Below, in pieces: positions 7,832 through 17,562 of a stretch of DNA of 64,000 bases. The notes beneath the pieces were generated by a model that saw only the letters and a program-made list of their open reading frames with translations, made no database searches and had not been told where the DNA came from. Position 1 is the first letter of the stretch, and each line of letters opens with the position of its first letter. The position numbers and the translations under genes were made by a program. This DNA is from Roseateles_E cavernae (GTDB lineage Bacteria > Pseudomonadota > Gammaproteobacteria > Burkholderiales > Burkholderiaceae_C): assembly GCF_040187885.1 (NCBI RefSeq), contig NZ_JBDPLH010000004.1, positions 62,001-126,000 on the forward strand. The letters are read 5' to 3'.

Positions 7832-8832
7832 CGCAGCGGCTCCAGCGGCGAGCCATGGGACGGCGCCTGGGGCGCCGAGGCAAGCAGCTCCAGGCAGGCC
7901 TGGCGCTGTGCCGGCCCATGATCGGGGGGCAGTTCTTGCCCGCCCAGGCGCAGGCCGTAGGACTGGCCCAGCTGCTCGGCCAGCAGCACCCAGGCGCTCA
8001 GGCGCGAGAGCCGTGCCTCCCAGTCCAGGCCGGCGGTGTCGGCCAGGTCCAGCCAGCGCTGGCGGCTGGCCGGCGCCAGGGTCTCGCGCACCAGCAGCTG
8101 GCCGTCGGGGGCGCTGGCGGCCTTCTTCCACAGCACCTGCTTGATCGAATCGCCCTGGCGGTAGGGGCGCACCCCCTCGAAGTCCTGGCCGCGCACCATC
8201 AGCGTCGCGGCGCGCTGGCCCTCGCCGCTGCTGGCCGCCTGGCCGGGCAGGGCCGGCGGCGGCTGCTCGGGCCGGGGATAGACCCAGACCCGGGCCGCCG
8301 GCCGCCAGATGCTCCAGGCGCCGAACAGGCCGAGCGGAAAACGGGTCGAGACGCGCAGCTGCGGCAGGCTCATGAGGCCGCGCGTGGCCGCCGGGCAGCG
8401 CAGCTGCAGCAGGCTGTGGCCCAGCGCCGGCACATCGGCCCAGGCCGGCTCCGCCTCCTTGCCTGGCCGGACCTGGATGCCGATGCCATAGCGCGCCCGG
8501 CCGCTGTTGTGCAGCCTCACCTCCAGCTGCACATCGTCGCCGGCAAAGACCGGCTGCGGGCTTTTCAGGTCCAGGCTCAGGCCGCGCAGATTGGCGTGGG
8601 TGGCGTGCATCGACGCAAAACCCGCGCCGGCCAGCAGAAAGGTCAGCAGATAGCCCAGGCTCAGCTGGTCATTGATCGAGGCCAGCAGCAGCACGACCAG
8701 GGTGATGCAATAGGACAAGCCCGGCCGGCTCGGCAGGATGTAGATATTGCGCTGGCCCATCTGGTGGGTGTCGCTGAGCGGATGGCGGGCCTGCCACCAG
8801 GCCCGGGCGCGGCGTCGGAGGGACTGCACCAT
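7828..8832 (-). CDS. DUF58 domain protein
   Basis: A 334-aa protein. Two adjacent hydrophobic helices near residues 38-75 (LSYCITLVVLLLASI and LGYLLTFLLAGAGF) anchor it. A soluble region follows, with the DUF58 signature RPYRQGDSIKQVLWKKAA around residue 215-235. The family resembles von Willebrand factor A-like scaffolds and is nearly always encoded next to MoxR ATPases, which probably remodel it or its partners. The start at 8832 lies 8 bases after the moxR stop, and the stop overlaps the transglutaminase start. A precise biochemical role is not known for this subfamily. Confidence 0.85.
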   Translation of the reverse strand: MVQSLRRRARAWWQARHPLSDTHQMGQRNIYILPSRPGLSYCITLVVLLLASINDQLSLGYLLTFLLAGAGFASMHATHANLRGLSLDLKSPQPVFAGDDVQLEVRLHNSGRARYGIGIQVRPGKEAEPAWADVPALGHSLLQLRCPAATRGLMSLPQLRVSTRFPLGLFGAWSIWRPAARVWVYPRPEQPPPALPGQAASSGEGQRAATLMVRGQDFEGVRPYRQGDSIKQVLWKKAASAPDGQLLVRETLAPASRQRWLDLADTAGLDWEARLSRLSAWVLLAEQLGQSYGLRLGGQELPPDHGPAQRQACLELLASAPQAPSHGSPLEPLR

Positions 8833-8840
8833 ATCAGCGC

Positions 8841-9782
<942 letters not shown>

Positions 9783-9837
9783 GCTCGGACATTAACTCAA
9801 AACACGCCGCGCCACCCTGACTGCCGCGCCCTCCTGC

Positions 9838-10773
9838 ATGCCCACTGCCTACCTCAGCCACCCCGACTGCCGCCGCCACGATATGGGCGCCGGCCACCCC
9901 GAATGTCCGCAGCGCCTGGACGCGATCGAGGACTGGCTGATCGGCAGCGGACTGGATGTCGCGCTGGAGCGCCATGAGGCGCCGAGCGTGCGTCTGTCGG
10001 ATGTGGAGCTGGCCCATACCCATGGCTATGTGGCCCAGCTGCGCGACACGCTGGAGTCGCTGGCCGCCACGGGCGAGTCGCGTGCCATCGACCCCGACAC
10101 CATCGCCAATCCCCACACCTGGTCGGCCGCCTTGCGCGCCGCCGGCGCGGCGGTGCAGGCCACCGATCTGGTGATCGACGGCCAGGTCGAGAATGCCTTC
10201 TGCTCGGTGCGCCCGCCGGGCCACCATGCGACGCGCGACCAGAGCATGGGCTTTTGCTTTTTCAACAATGTCGCGATCGCGGCCCGCCATGCGCTTGATG
10301 TGCGCGGGCTGCAGCGTGTCGCGGTGGTGGACTTCGATGTGCACCACGGCAATGGCACCGAGGACATCCTGGCCGGCGACGAGCGCGTGCTGATGGTCAG
10401 CATCTTCCAGCACCCGCTCTATCCCTATTGCGGCGCCGTGCCCAAGGGCGAGAACATGATCAATGTGCCGGTGCCGGCCTACACCCGCGGCGGCGAGATC
10501 CGCGAAATGATAGAGGCGATGTGGATGCCGGCGCTGGAGCGTTTCAAGCCCGAGATGATCTTCATCTCGGCCGGCTTCGACGCCCACCGCGACGACGATC
10601 TGGGCCAGCTGGGCCTGGTCGAGGCCGACTACGAGTGGATCACCTGGCGCATCAAGGAGCTGGCCGAGCGCCATGCCCAGGGCCGCATCGTCTCCTGCCT
10701 GGAGGGCGGCTACCACCTGGGCGCGCTGGCGCGCAGCGTCGGCGTGCATCTGCGCGTGCTGGCCGGGGTCTGA
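9838..10773 (+). CDS. histone deacetylase-family amidohydrolase
   Basis: A 311-aa zinc hydrolase of the arginase/deacetylase fold (class II HDAC-like, bacterial acetylpolyamine amidohydrolase relatives). Visible landmarks are HPECPQRLDAI, RPPGHHA (charge-relay His pair), GFCFFNNVA, the zinc-binding DFDVHHGNGT and SAGFDAHRDD. Bacterial members deacetylate acetylated polyamines, lysines or small molecules. The substrate cannot be told from sequence alone. The gene stands alone, divergent from moxR and 50 bases before the mechanosensitive channel gene. Confidence 0.9.
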   Translation: MPTAYLSHPDCRRHDMGAGHPECPQRLDAIEDWLIGSGLDVALERHEAPSVRLSDVELAHTHGYVAQLRDTLESLAATGESRAIDPDTIANPHTWSAALRAAGAAVQATDLVIDGQVENAFCSVRPPGHHATRDQSMGFCFFNNVAIAARHALDVRGLQRVAVVDFDVHHGNGTEDILAGDERVLMVSIFQHPLYPYCGAVPKGENMINVPVPAYTRGGEIREMIEAMWMPALERFKPEMIFISAGFDAHRDDDLGQLGLVEADYEWITWRIKELAERHAQGRIVSCLEGGYHLGALARSVGVHLRVLAGV

Positions 10774-10823
10774 GCCCGGCGCGACTTTTATGATGCGGCG
10801 CCGCCCGGCGGCCGCCCCGACGA

Positions 10824-12119
10824 ATGAACCATCATCCCCTGACTTTTGACGAATTGCAGACGCTGCTGGCGTCCTTGCTGCAGCCTGCGGCGCTGACCGA
10901 GCTGGCCCTGGTGCTGGCCTGCCTGGGCCTGGCCTGGCTGGTGGTCTGGCGCCTGCGCGGCCGCCAGCCCCAGCCGCCCTCGGTGCTGTTTGGCCGCCAG
11001 CTGTTCGACGGCGTGCTGTTCCCGCTGCTGGCGCTGGCGCTGGCCTGGGGCGCGCGGCGGGCGCTGCCGCTGCTGGGCGTGCCGGTGGCGGTGTTCAAGG
11101 TCGTGATCCCGGTGCTGATCTCGCTGGCGGTGATACGGCTGACGGTGCGGGTGCTGAGCGCGGCGCTGCCCAGCTCGGGCTGGGTCAAGCTGATCGAGCG
11201 CACCGTCTCCTGGCTGGCCTGGGGCGGCTCCATCCTGTGGATCACCGGCCTGCTGCCGGTGCTGATGGCGGAGCTCGACGACATCAAGTGGAAGATCGGT
11301 GCCAGCCAGGTCAGCCTGCGCGCGCTGATCGAGGGCAGCCTCAGCGCGGTGCTGGTGATGGTGCTGGCGCTGTGGGTCTCGTCGGTGATCGAGGCGCGGC
11401 TGCTGCGCAATGTGACCACCGATCTGTCGCTGCGCAAGATCGGCGTCAACCTGACCCGCTCGCTCCTGATCTTTGTCGGCCTGCTGCTGGCGCTGACGGC
11501 GGCCGGCATCGACCTGACCGCGCTGGGCGTGCTGGGCGGCGCGATCGGCGTGGGCATAGGGCTGGGTCTGCAGAAGCTGGCGGCCAACTATGTGAGCGGC
11601 TTCGTGATCCTGGCCGAGCGTTCGCTGCGCATCGGCGATATGGTGATGGTGGACGGCTTCGAGGGCCGCATCAGCGACATCAAGACCCGCTACACGGTGA
11701 TACGCGCGCTCAACGGCCGCGAGTCGGTCGTGCCCAACGAGATGCTGATCACGCAGCGGGTCGAGAACTCCTCGCTGGCCGATCCGCGCGTCTCGGTGGT
11801 CACGACCGTGCAGGTGGCCTATGGCACCGATGTCGAGACCCTGATGCCGCGCATGGTCGAGGAGATCATGAAGGTGCCGCGCGTGCTGCATGACCCGGCG
11901 CCCGGCGTGCTGCTGCGCGAGTTTGCGGCCGACGGGCTGACCCTGCAGATCGGCTTCTGGATCGAGGATCCGCACAACGGTCAGCTGGGCGTGCGCTCCC
12001 AGGTCAATCTGGCCATCCTGCGTCTGTTCGATGCGCTGGGCATCGAGATCCCATTCCCGCAGCGGGTTGTGCACCAAGCGCGCAATAGTGCCGATTCGGC
12101 GACCCTGCCACCCCCCTGA
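10824..12119 (+). CDS. MscS-family mechanosensitive ion channel
   Basis: A 431-aa inner-membrane channel that opens under membrane tension to release solutes in osmotic downshock. About five N-terminal hydrophobic helices precede the pore helix, seen as LGVLGGAIGVGIGLGLQKLA with the glycine/alanine packing typical of TM3. The beta domain follows with GFVILAERSLRIGDMV and VIRALNGRESVVPNE. The C-terminal alpha/beta vestibule is of normal length. The protein is larger than E. coli MscS (286 aa) because of extra N-terminal helices, as is common in betaproteobacteria. Confidence 0.9.
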   Translation: MNHHPLTFDELQTLLASLLQPAALTELALVLACLGLAWLVVWRLRGRQPQPPSVLFGRQLFDGVLFPLLALALAWGARRALPLLGVPVAVFKVVIPVLISLAVIRLTVRVLSAALPSSGWVKLIERTVSWLAWGGSILWITGLLPVLMAELDDIKWKIGASQVSLRALIEGSLSAVLVMVLALWVSSVIEARLLRNVTTDLSLRKIGVNLTRSLLIFVGLLLALTAAGIDLTALGVLGGAIGVGIGLGLQKLAANYVSGFVILAERSLRIGDMVMVDGFEGRISDIKTRYTVIRALNGRESVVPNEMLITQRVENSSLADPRVSVVTTVQVAYGTDVETLMPRMVEEIMKVPRVLHDPAPGVLLREFAADGLTLQIGFWIEDPHNGQLGVRSQVNLAILRLFDALGIEIPFPQRVVHQARNSADSATLPPP

Positions 12120-12172
12120 GCCAGGGGCTCCTGCCTACTATCTCGGTTTTGTCGACAAAGCAGGGGATGGTT

Positions 12173-13696
12173 ATGCGATTCATGCAGCGGGTGATGTTGT
12201 CCTTGGCGGTGCCGGCCGGCTTGGTGCTGGTGCTGGGCGCGGCCGTCAGCGTCGGCACCTACTCGGTGGAGCGCCAGCTGGGCGACTACTTCACGCATGA
12301 AGACGCCTTGTCGGCCGAGGTCAACGAGATGTATGCCCAGGGCCTGCAGATGGGCCAGGCGTTGCGCAATATCGTGCTGGACCCGGCCAACAAGAAGGCC
12401 TACGAGAACCTCGATGGCGCCGCCAAGGCCTATGACAAGGCTGCCGGCGCGGCCGAGGCGGCCGCCTCGCCCGAGCAGCTGAGCAAGCTGCGTGCGATGG
12501 CCGCACTGCGCAGCCGCCTGGCCGAGATGCAGCAGCAGGTGCTGGCCCAGGTGCAGCAGGATGCCGCCGCTGCCGCCCTGCTGCTGAACAAGCAGGAAAC
12601 CCCGGCCTGGCGCGAGCTGCGCGCCGAGCTCTTGGAGCTCAAGAAAATCACCGGCGCCGACAAGGAAGGCGCGCGCCAGGAAGCCGCCGCCGCGATGAGC
12701 TCGGCGCGCTGGACCGTGCTGAGCCTGGCGCTGCTGAGCCTGGCGGTCTGCATCGCCTTTCTGGTCAGCCTGCGCCGCTGCGTGCAGCGCGAACTGGGTG
12801 GCGATCCGGCCACCGCACGCCAGGTGCTGGAGCGGGTGGCGGCCGGCGATCTGCTGGCCGAGGTGCCGGTGGCCGCCGGTGACAGCAGCTCGATGATGGC
12901 GGCGCTGCAGCGCACCCGCGATTCGCTGCGGGCGCTGGTCACCGATGTCAACCAGTCGGCGCAAAGCATCGCTTTGGCCTCCAGCGAGATCGCGGCCGGC
13001 AACCAGGATCTGTCCAGCCGCACCGAGCATCAGGCCAGCAGCCTGCAGCAGACCGCCTCGTCGATGGATCAGCTGACTTCGACCGTGCAGCACAACGCCG
13101 AGTCGGCCCGCCAGGCCACCCAGCTCGCGGCCACCGCCAGCGGCGTGGCCAGCCAGGGCGGCGCGGCGGTCGGTCAGGTGGTGGGCACGATGGATGCGAT
13201 CAGTGCGCAGAGCAAGAAGATCGCCGACATCACCTCGGTGATCGACGGCATCGCCTTCCAGACCAATATCCTGGCGCTGAACGCGGCCGTCGAGGCGGCG
13301 CGGGCCGGCGAGCAGGGTCGCGGTTTCGCGGTCGTCGCCTCCGAGGTGCGCTCGCTGGCCCAGCGCTCGGCCGCTGCCGCACGCGAGATCAAGAGCCTGA
13401 TCAGCGAGAACGTCGACAAGGTCGAGGACGGCGCGCGCCAGGTCCAGCGCGCCGGCCAGACCATGGGCGAGCTGGTCACCCAGGTGCAGCGGGTCTCGGG
13501 CCTGATCAGCGAGATCTCGGTGGCCACCGGCGAGCAAAGCGGCGGCATCCAGCAGGTCAGCCTGGCCGTGGGTCAACTCGACGAGGTGACCCAGCAGAAC
13601 GCCGCGCTGGTCGAACAGAGCACCGCCGCGGCCCAAAGCCTGAGCCAGCAGGCCGAGCGCCTGAGCGCGCTGGTCAAGGTGTTCCGGCTGGCCTGA
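12173..13696 (+). CDS. methyl-accepting chemotaxis protein
   Basis: A receptor of about 507 aa. I chose ATG 12173, preceded by AGGGGA at suitable spacing; ATG 12167 and TTG 12149 are in-frame alternatives. A first membrane helix (VMLSLAVPAGLVLVLGAAVS) is followed by a helical periplasmic sensor region rich in Ala/Glu/Lys, then a second helix near residue 185. A HAMP-like region and the signalling hairpin follow, with the hallmark EQGRGFAVVASEVRSLAQRS. It relays ligand binding to CheA/CheW. The C-terminus lacks an NWETF-like pentapeptide, so it probably relies on other receptors for CheR/CheB recruitment. Ligand unknown. Confidence 0.9.
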   Translation: MRFMQRVMLSLAVPAGLVLVLGAAVSVGTYSVERQLGDYFTHEDALSAEVNEMYAQGLQMGQALRNIVLDPANKKAYENLDGAAKAYDKAAGAAEAAASPEQLSKLRAMAALRSRLAEMQQQVLAQVQQDAAAAALLLNKQETPAWRELRAELLELKKITGADKEGARQEAAAAMSSARWTVLSLALLSLAVCIAFLVSLRRCVQRELGGDPATARQVLERVAAGDLLAEVPVAAGDSSSMMAALQRTRDSLRALVTDVNQSAQSIALASSEIAAGNQDLSSRTEHQASSLQQTASSMDQLTSTVQHNAESARQATQLAATASGVASQGGAAVGQVVGTMDAISAQSKKIADITSVIDGIAFQTNILALNAAVEAARAGEQGRGFAVVASEVRSLAQRSAAAAREIKSLISENVDKVEDGARQVQRAGQTMGELVTQVQRVSGLISEISVATGEQSGGIQQVSLAVGQLDEVTQQNAALVEQSTAAAQSLSQQAERLSALVKVFRLA

Positions 13697-13709
13697 GGCC
13701 GGGCCTGGC

Positions 13710-13877
13710 TCAGTCCGGCCGGCGGTGCTGGTAGCGCCACCAGGCGGTCAGCGCCGCCGCCGCCATCAGCAGCGTCGCGCTGAAGGCCGCCGGCGTACCC
13801 AGCAAGGCCAGGCTCAGCAAGGCCGCTGCCGCATAGAGCGCCGGCAGCTTCTCGTACCAATACTTTGAAATCCACAT
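13710..13877 (-). CDS. small membrane protein, 55 aa
   Basis: A short gene starting MWISKYWYEKLPALYAAA at ATG 13877 with a GGGAGG Shine-Dalgarno seven bases upstream. It encodes two hydrophobic helices and a charged tail (WWRYQHRRPD), a layout common to small hypothetical inner-membrane proteins of Burkholderiales. It converges on the chemotaxis receptor gene, ending 14 bases from that gene's stop. The good ribosome-binding site and sensible topology are the main reasons to call it. Function unknown. Confidence 0.6.
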   Translation of the reverse strand: MWISKYWYEKLPALYAAAALLSLALLGTPAAFSATLLMAAAALTAWWRYQHRRPD

Positions 13878-14227
13878 CGTTCGCCCTCCCATGGCGCAGT
13901 AGGAGGTTCTGGCTGCGGTCCGCCGATGTCATCGTGCTGCGGCCGCGCCGCCTTGCTGGCGACCTCCCTGGCGGCATCGTCGCCGAAGGAGCGCCCGGCC
14001 GCCATCCCGCCAAGGGGGGCGCCCAAGCAAGGGGGTGGCGAGGCCCGGCCGCGCTCGCGGACCATGCTAAGCCTCAGGCAGGCAGTGCCAACGGAGCCTG
14101 CGCTCCGTGAGTTGCCTCACGGGCGCCCCGGGCGCTGGCGAAGAACGTCGCTTTTCTGAGGTGTGGCCAGGATATGAGCGGTCCGACGCTGATCGCTCAT
14201 GCCGATGCCGCGACTCGGACAGTCAAA
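13878..14227. other. gene-free stretch with several short hairpins
   Basis: About 350 bases with no credible gene. The open frames seen here are Arg/Pro/Gly-rich shadows. At 14093-14140 there are consecutive short inverted repeats (CGGAGC-ctgc-GCTCCG, GTGAG-ttgc-CTCAC, then GGCGCCCCGGGCGC). A run GGGGGGCGCCCAAGCAAGG lies near 14017-14035. This could be an intergenic repeat element of the REP type, but only one copy is in the window. Confidence 0.35.
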
Positions 14228-14252
14228 GAAAAAGCCACCGCTGGGCGGTGGC
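14228..14252 (-). terminator. Rho-independent terminator of the fumarase gene
   Basis: A perfect 8-base stem, GCCACCGC (14234-14241) with GCGGTGGC (14245-14252), and a 3-base loop. It is followed on the minus strand by a run of T (AAAAA on the plus strand at 14229-14233). It lies 34 bases past the fumarase stop at 14286. Confidence 0.8.
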
Positions 14253-14285
14253 TTCGTCAAAGAGCGGGAGTGGCCGCAGCCGGGC

Positions 14286-15827
14286 TCAGCCCGCCGCCAC
14301 CGGAATCTTCACCGCCTTGCCCGAGGCGATGCGCTCCTTCCACTCGGCCGGGCCGGTGTCGTGGGCGTTGGTGCCGTTCGAATCGACGGCCACCGTGACC
14401 GGCATATCGGTCACGTCGAACTCGTAGATCGCTTCCATGCCCAGGTCCTCGAAGCCCAGCACCTTGGCGGCCTTGATGGCCTTGGAGACCAGGTAGGCGG
14501 AGCCGCCGACGGCCATCAGGTAGGCGGCCTTGTTGTCGCGGATCGCGTCGATCGCCACAGGGCCGCGCTCCGACTTGCCGATCATCACGGTCAGGCCGGT
14601 CTTCTCCAGCATCATGCGGGTGAAACCGTCCATCCGCGTGGCGGTGGTCGGGCCGGCCGGGCCGACCACTTCATCGCGCACCGGATCGACCGGGCCGACG
14701 TAATAGATCGCGCGGTTCGTGAAGTCCACCGGCAGCTTTTCGCCCTTGGCCAGCATGTCGGCGATGCGCTTGTGCGCGGCGTCGCGGCCGGTCAGCATCT
14801 TGCCGTTCAGCAGCAGGGTGTCGCCGGCCTTCCAGCTGGCAATCTCTTCGCGGCTCAGCGCGTTCAGGTCGACGCGACGGCTCTTGTTGTAGTCGGGCGC
14901 CCATTTGACGTCGGGCCACAGGTCCAGGCTGGGCGCTTCCAGGTACGTGGGGCCGGAGCCGTCGAGCACGAAGTGGGCGTGGCGGGTGGCGGCGCAGTTG
15001 GGGATCATCGCGACCGGCTTGCTGGCGGCATGGGTCGGGTAGGTCTTGATCTTGATGTCCAAGACGGTGGTCAGGCCGCCCAGGCCCTGGGCGCCGATGC
15101 CCAGCGCGTTGACCTTCTCGTAGAGCTCGATGCGCAGCTCTTCGAGCTTGTTCTGCGGGCCGCGTTCCAGCAGCTCGTACATATCGATGTCGTCCATCAA
15201 GGACTCCTTGGCCATCAGCATGGCTTTCTCGGCCGTGCCGCCGACACCGATGCCCAGCATGCCCGGCGGGCACCAGCCGGCGCCCATCTGCGGCACGGTC
15301 TTCAGCACCCAGTCGACCAGGTTGTCGTTCGGGTTCATCATCACGAACTTGCTCTTGTTCTCCGAGCCGCCGCCCTTGGCGGCCACCATCACATCGACGG
15401 TATTGCCGGGCACGATGCTGACGCTGATCACCGCCGGCGTGTTGTCCTTGGTGTTCTTGCGCTCGAACAGCGGGTCGTTGAGCACCGAGGCGCGCAGCTT
15501 GTTGTCGGGGTGGTTGTAGGCGCGGCGCACGCCCTCGTTGACGGCATCCTCCAGCGAGCCGGGGAAGCCCTCGAAGCGCACATCCATGCCCACCTTCAGG
15601 AACACATTGACGATGCCGGTGTCCTGGCAGATCGGGCGGCGGCCTTCGGCGCACATCTTCGAGTTGGTCAGGATCTGCGCGATCGCGTCCTTGGCGGCGG
15701 CGCTCTGCTCGCGCTCATAGGCACGGGCCAGATGCTGGATGTAGTCGGTCGGGTGGTAGTAGCTGATGTACTGCAGGGCGGCAGCCACGCTGTCGACGAG
15801 GTCGTCGTGCTTGATCGCGGTGGTCAT
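14286..15827 (-). CDS. fumA: class I fumarate hydratase (iron-sulfur)
   Basis: A 513-aa fumarase of the [4Fe-4S] class, converting fumarate and L-malate in the citric acid cycle. Cluster-binding cysteines sit in RRPICQDTGIVNVF, AGWCPPGMLG and PNCAATRHAHF. The C-terminal beta domain has the VGPAGPTTATRMDGF substrate-binding region. Length and domain order (alpha domain then beta domain in one chain) match single-chain class I enzymes. It is monocistronic, with a clear terminator downstream. Oxygen-sensitive class I enzymes often coexist with the stable class II FumC, which is not in this window. Confidence 0.93.
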   Translation of the reverse strand: MTTAIKHDDLVDSVAAALQYISYYHPTDYIQHLARAYEREQSAAAKDAIAQILTNSKMCAEGRRPICQDTGIVNVFLKVGMDVRFEGFPGSLEDAVNEGVRRAYNHPDNKLRASVLNDPLFERKNTKDNTPAVISVSIVPGNTVDVMVAAKGGGSENKSKFVMMNPNDNLVDWVLKTVPQMGAGWCPPGMLGIGVGGTAEKAMLMAKESLMDDIDMYELLERGPQNKLEELRIELYEKVNALGIGAQGLGGLTTVLDIKIKTYPTHAASKPVAMIPNCAATRHAHFVLDGSGPTYLEAPSLDLWPDVKWAPDYNKSRRVDLNALSREEIASWKAGDTLLLNGKMLTGRDAAHKRIADMLAKGEKLPVDFTNRAIYYVGPVDPVRDEVVGPAGPTTATRMDGFTRMMLEKTGLTVMIGKSERGPVAIDAIRDNKAAYLMAVGGSAYLVSKAIKAAKVLGFEDLGMEAIYEFDVTDMPVTVAVDSNGTNAHDTGPAEWKERIASGKAVKIPVAAG

Positions 15828-15895
15828 GATGAGGCGGGTCCGGGTTTGTAAGGCTGGCGGGATTTTAGCGAGGCCAGCTTTCCCCCTGCTTGCGC

Positions 15896-16576
15896 TCAGC
15901 CGGCCGGTGCCGGTGCTGCGGGTGGGCTGACCTTGGCCGCACGCGCCAGCTCGGTCTCCAGCCAGGGCAGCAGCGCATCGAAGCTCTGGCTCAGCGCCTG
16001 CGACAGCGCCTGCGCGGCGCCGGCGGCGCTGGCGCTCCTGGCAGGCACCTCGGCGTCGAAACGCCGGCGCGCGACGCGCTGGCGGCTGCGGCGGTCGAAC
16101 AGCTCCAGGGTCAGCGCCAGCTTCGCGCTGCCGGGCTCGCTGCCGACCTCGTGATGCAGGCTGGAGATGCCCACGGTCAGCAGCCAGTCGGCGCGCATCG
16201 GGTCGCCCAGCAGGCCCACCGCGCCGGCGATGCCGCGCGCCTCCAGGCGCTGCTGCAGCAGGCGCGGCACCTGGCGCACCGGCTGCTCCACCCAGCTGCC
16301 CTGCTGGTAGAAGGCGAACTCATGGGCTCGCTTTGAGTAGGCCATCGACACCGTGTCGGCCATCGCATTGGCCGGCAACTGCTGGATCAGCAGCGCGGCG
16401 ACCAGTGGGGCGGGCAGTCGTTCGGCGGTGCCGGCGCCCTCGTCATGCAGGCGGTACAGGGCCTGCAAGGGTGCATCGCCGCCGCCCACCGAGACGCAGG
16501 CGCTTAGCAGCGGCGACAGGCCCAGGCCCAGCAGCAGCTGGCGCCGCAGAAGGACTTCGTGATTGGCAGCGCTCAT
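15896..16576 (-). CDS. ABC-transport auxiliary lipoprotein (PqiC/MlaB-side lipoprotein family)
   Basis: A 226-aa outer-membrane lipoprotein candidate. The N-terminus carries RRQLLLGLGLSPLLSAC, in which LSAC is a lipobox with C27 as the lipidated residue. The body matches the auxiliary lipoprotein component encoded beside MCE-type lipid transporters. It overlaps the MCE gene by ATGA and is the last gene of the permease-ATPase-MCE-lipoprotein operon, so it probably contacts the MCE assembly at the outer membrane. The last 15 residues are Ala/Pro-rich. Confidence 0.8.
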   Translation of the reverse strand: MSAANHEVLLRRQLLLGLGLSPLLSACVSVGGGDAPLQALYRLHDEGAGTAERLPAPLVAALLIQQLPANAMADTVSMAYSKRAHEFAFYQQGSWVEQPVRQVPRLLQQRLEARGIAGAVGLLGDPMRADWLLTVGISSLHHEVGSEPGSAKLALTLELFDRRSRQRVARRRFDAEVPARSASAAGAAQALSQALSQSFDALLPWLETELARAAKVSPPAAPAPAG

Positions 16577-17562
16577 GGCTTCTTCTCCCCGGGGCCGAGT
16601 TGTTGTGTGCTGGGCCCCAGCAGGGCCGCGCGCGGATCGCGCAGGCGGTCGAACACGCGGGTGGCGGCGTCGATCGACAGGCGCAGCTCGGACATCGCGA
16701 CGCTCAGCTGGTCGTCGACCCCGCTGGCCGTGTCCTCAAGCCGGCGCGCGGTCGCGACCGACTGGGTCTGCAGCGCCTCGACCGCCTTGGCCGTCTGGCC
16801 GAGCGCCTGGCGGGCCTCGACCAGGGTGCGCTCGGTCTCGGTCAGCGTGCCGTCCAGGCGGCTGCCCATGCGCTCGACCGCCGCGGTGATGCGCTCGCCC
16901 GAGCCGCTCAGCTGGGTGGCGGCCTGGCCCACGCTCTCGGCCGCCGCGCCGGTCTGCGCCAGCGTGCGATCCAGGGCGCCGAGCCGGCTGTTCAGGCCTT
17001 GCGAGAGCTGGCGCAGATTGCGTATCGTCGCCATCACCTCGTCACGGTTCTCGCTGCTGAGCAGCTGGTTGACGCTGGACAGCGTGGTCGCGGCCATCTC
17101 GCCGACCTGCTGGACCCGGCCGGTGATCACATCCAGATCAGAGCGGCCTTCCTTGATCAGCGGGTAGCTCTCGCCCTCGGCCACCTGCACCAGCGGCTCG
17201 CCCGGCGGCTCGGGCGTGATCAGCGTGATCGCGGCGATGCCGGTGACGAAGTTGCGGGTCACGACGGCCACCGTGTTGGTCAACACCGGCGCGCGGCCGT
17301 CGACCCGCAGCTCGACCCGGACCCGGTTGAACTTGCTGGCGGCCAGCGAATAGTCCTCGACCCGGCCGATCTTGATGCCGCGCAGCGAGACATCGGCGCC
17401 GACCTGCAGGCCGTCGAGCGCCTGCTGCTCGAAGTGGATCGCGTAGCGCTTGAAATCGCCCTGGCCGCCGACCTTGCTGAGCCACAGCACGGCGACGATC
17501 AGGGCCGCCAGCAGGGCCAGCACGATCGCGCCGACCCGGGTGTAGCGGGCTTCAGCTTCCAT
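16573..17562 (-). CDS. MCE (MlaD-like) lipid-transport protein
   Basis: A 329-aa protein with one N-terminal membrane anchor (VGAIVLALLAALIVAVLWL), then a single MCE domain (about 38-118, with LDGLQVGADVSLRGIKIG) and a long helical coiled-coil region. MCE proteins form periplasmic rings that shuttle phospholipids between membranes. The start at 17562 has AAGGAG nine bases upstream and overlaps the end of the ATPase gene by 11 bases. The long helix after the MCE domain resembles needle-forming members of the PqiB/YebT or single-MCE families rather than short MlaD. Confidence 0.88.
   Translation of the reverse strand: MEAEARYTRVGAIVLALLAALIVAVLWLSKVGGQGDFKRYAIHFEQQALDGLQVGADVSLRGIKIGRVEDYSLAASKFNRVRVELRVDGRAPVLTNTVAVVTRNFVTGIAAITLITPEPPGEPLVQVAEGESYPLIKEGRSDLDVITGRVQQVGEMAATTLSSVNQLLSSENRDEVMATIRNLRQLSQGLNSRLGALDRTLAQTGAAAESVGQAATQLSGSGERITAAVERMGSRLDGTLTETERTLVEARQALGQTAKAVEALQTQSVATARRLEDTASGVDDQLSVAMSELRLSIDAATRVFDRLRDPRAALLGPSTQQLGPGEKKP

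Noticed and set aside
10788..12077. 429-aa antisense frame over the MscS gene
   Set aside because: Gln/His/Arg-rich shadow; the plus-strand channel has all family motifs.
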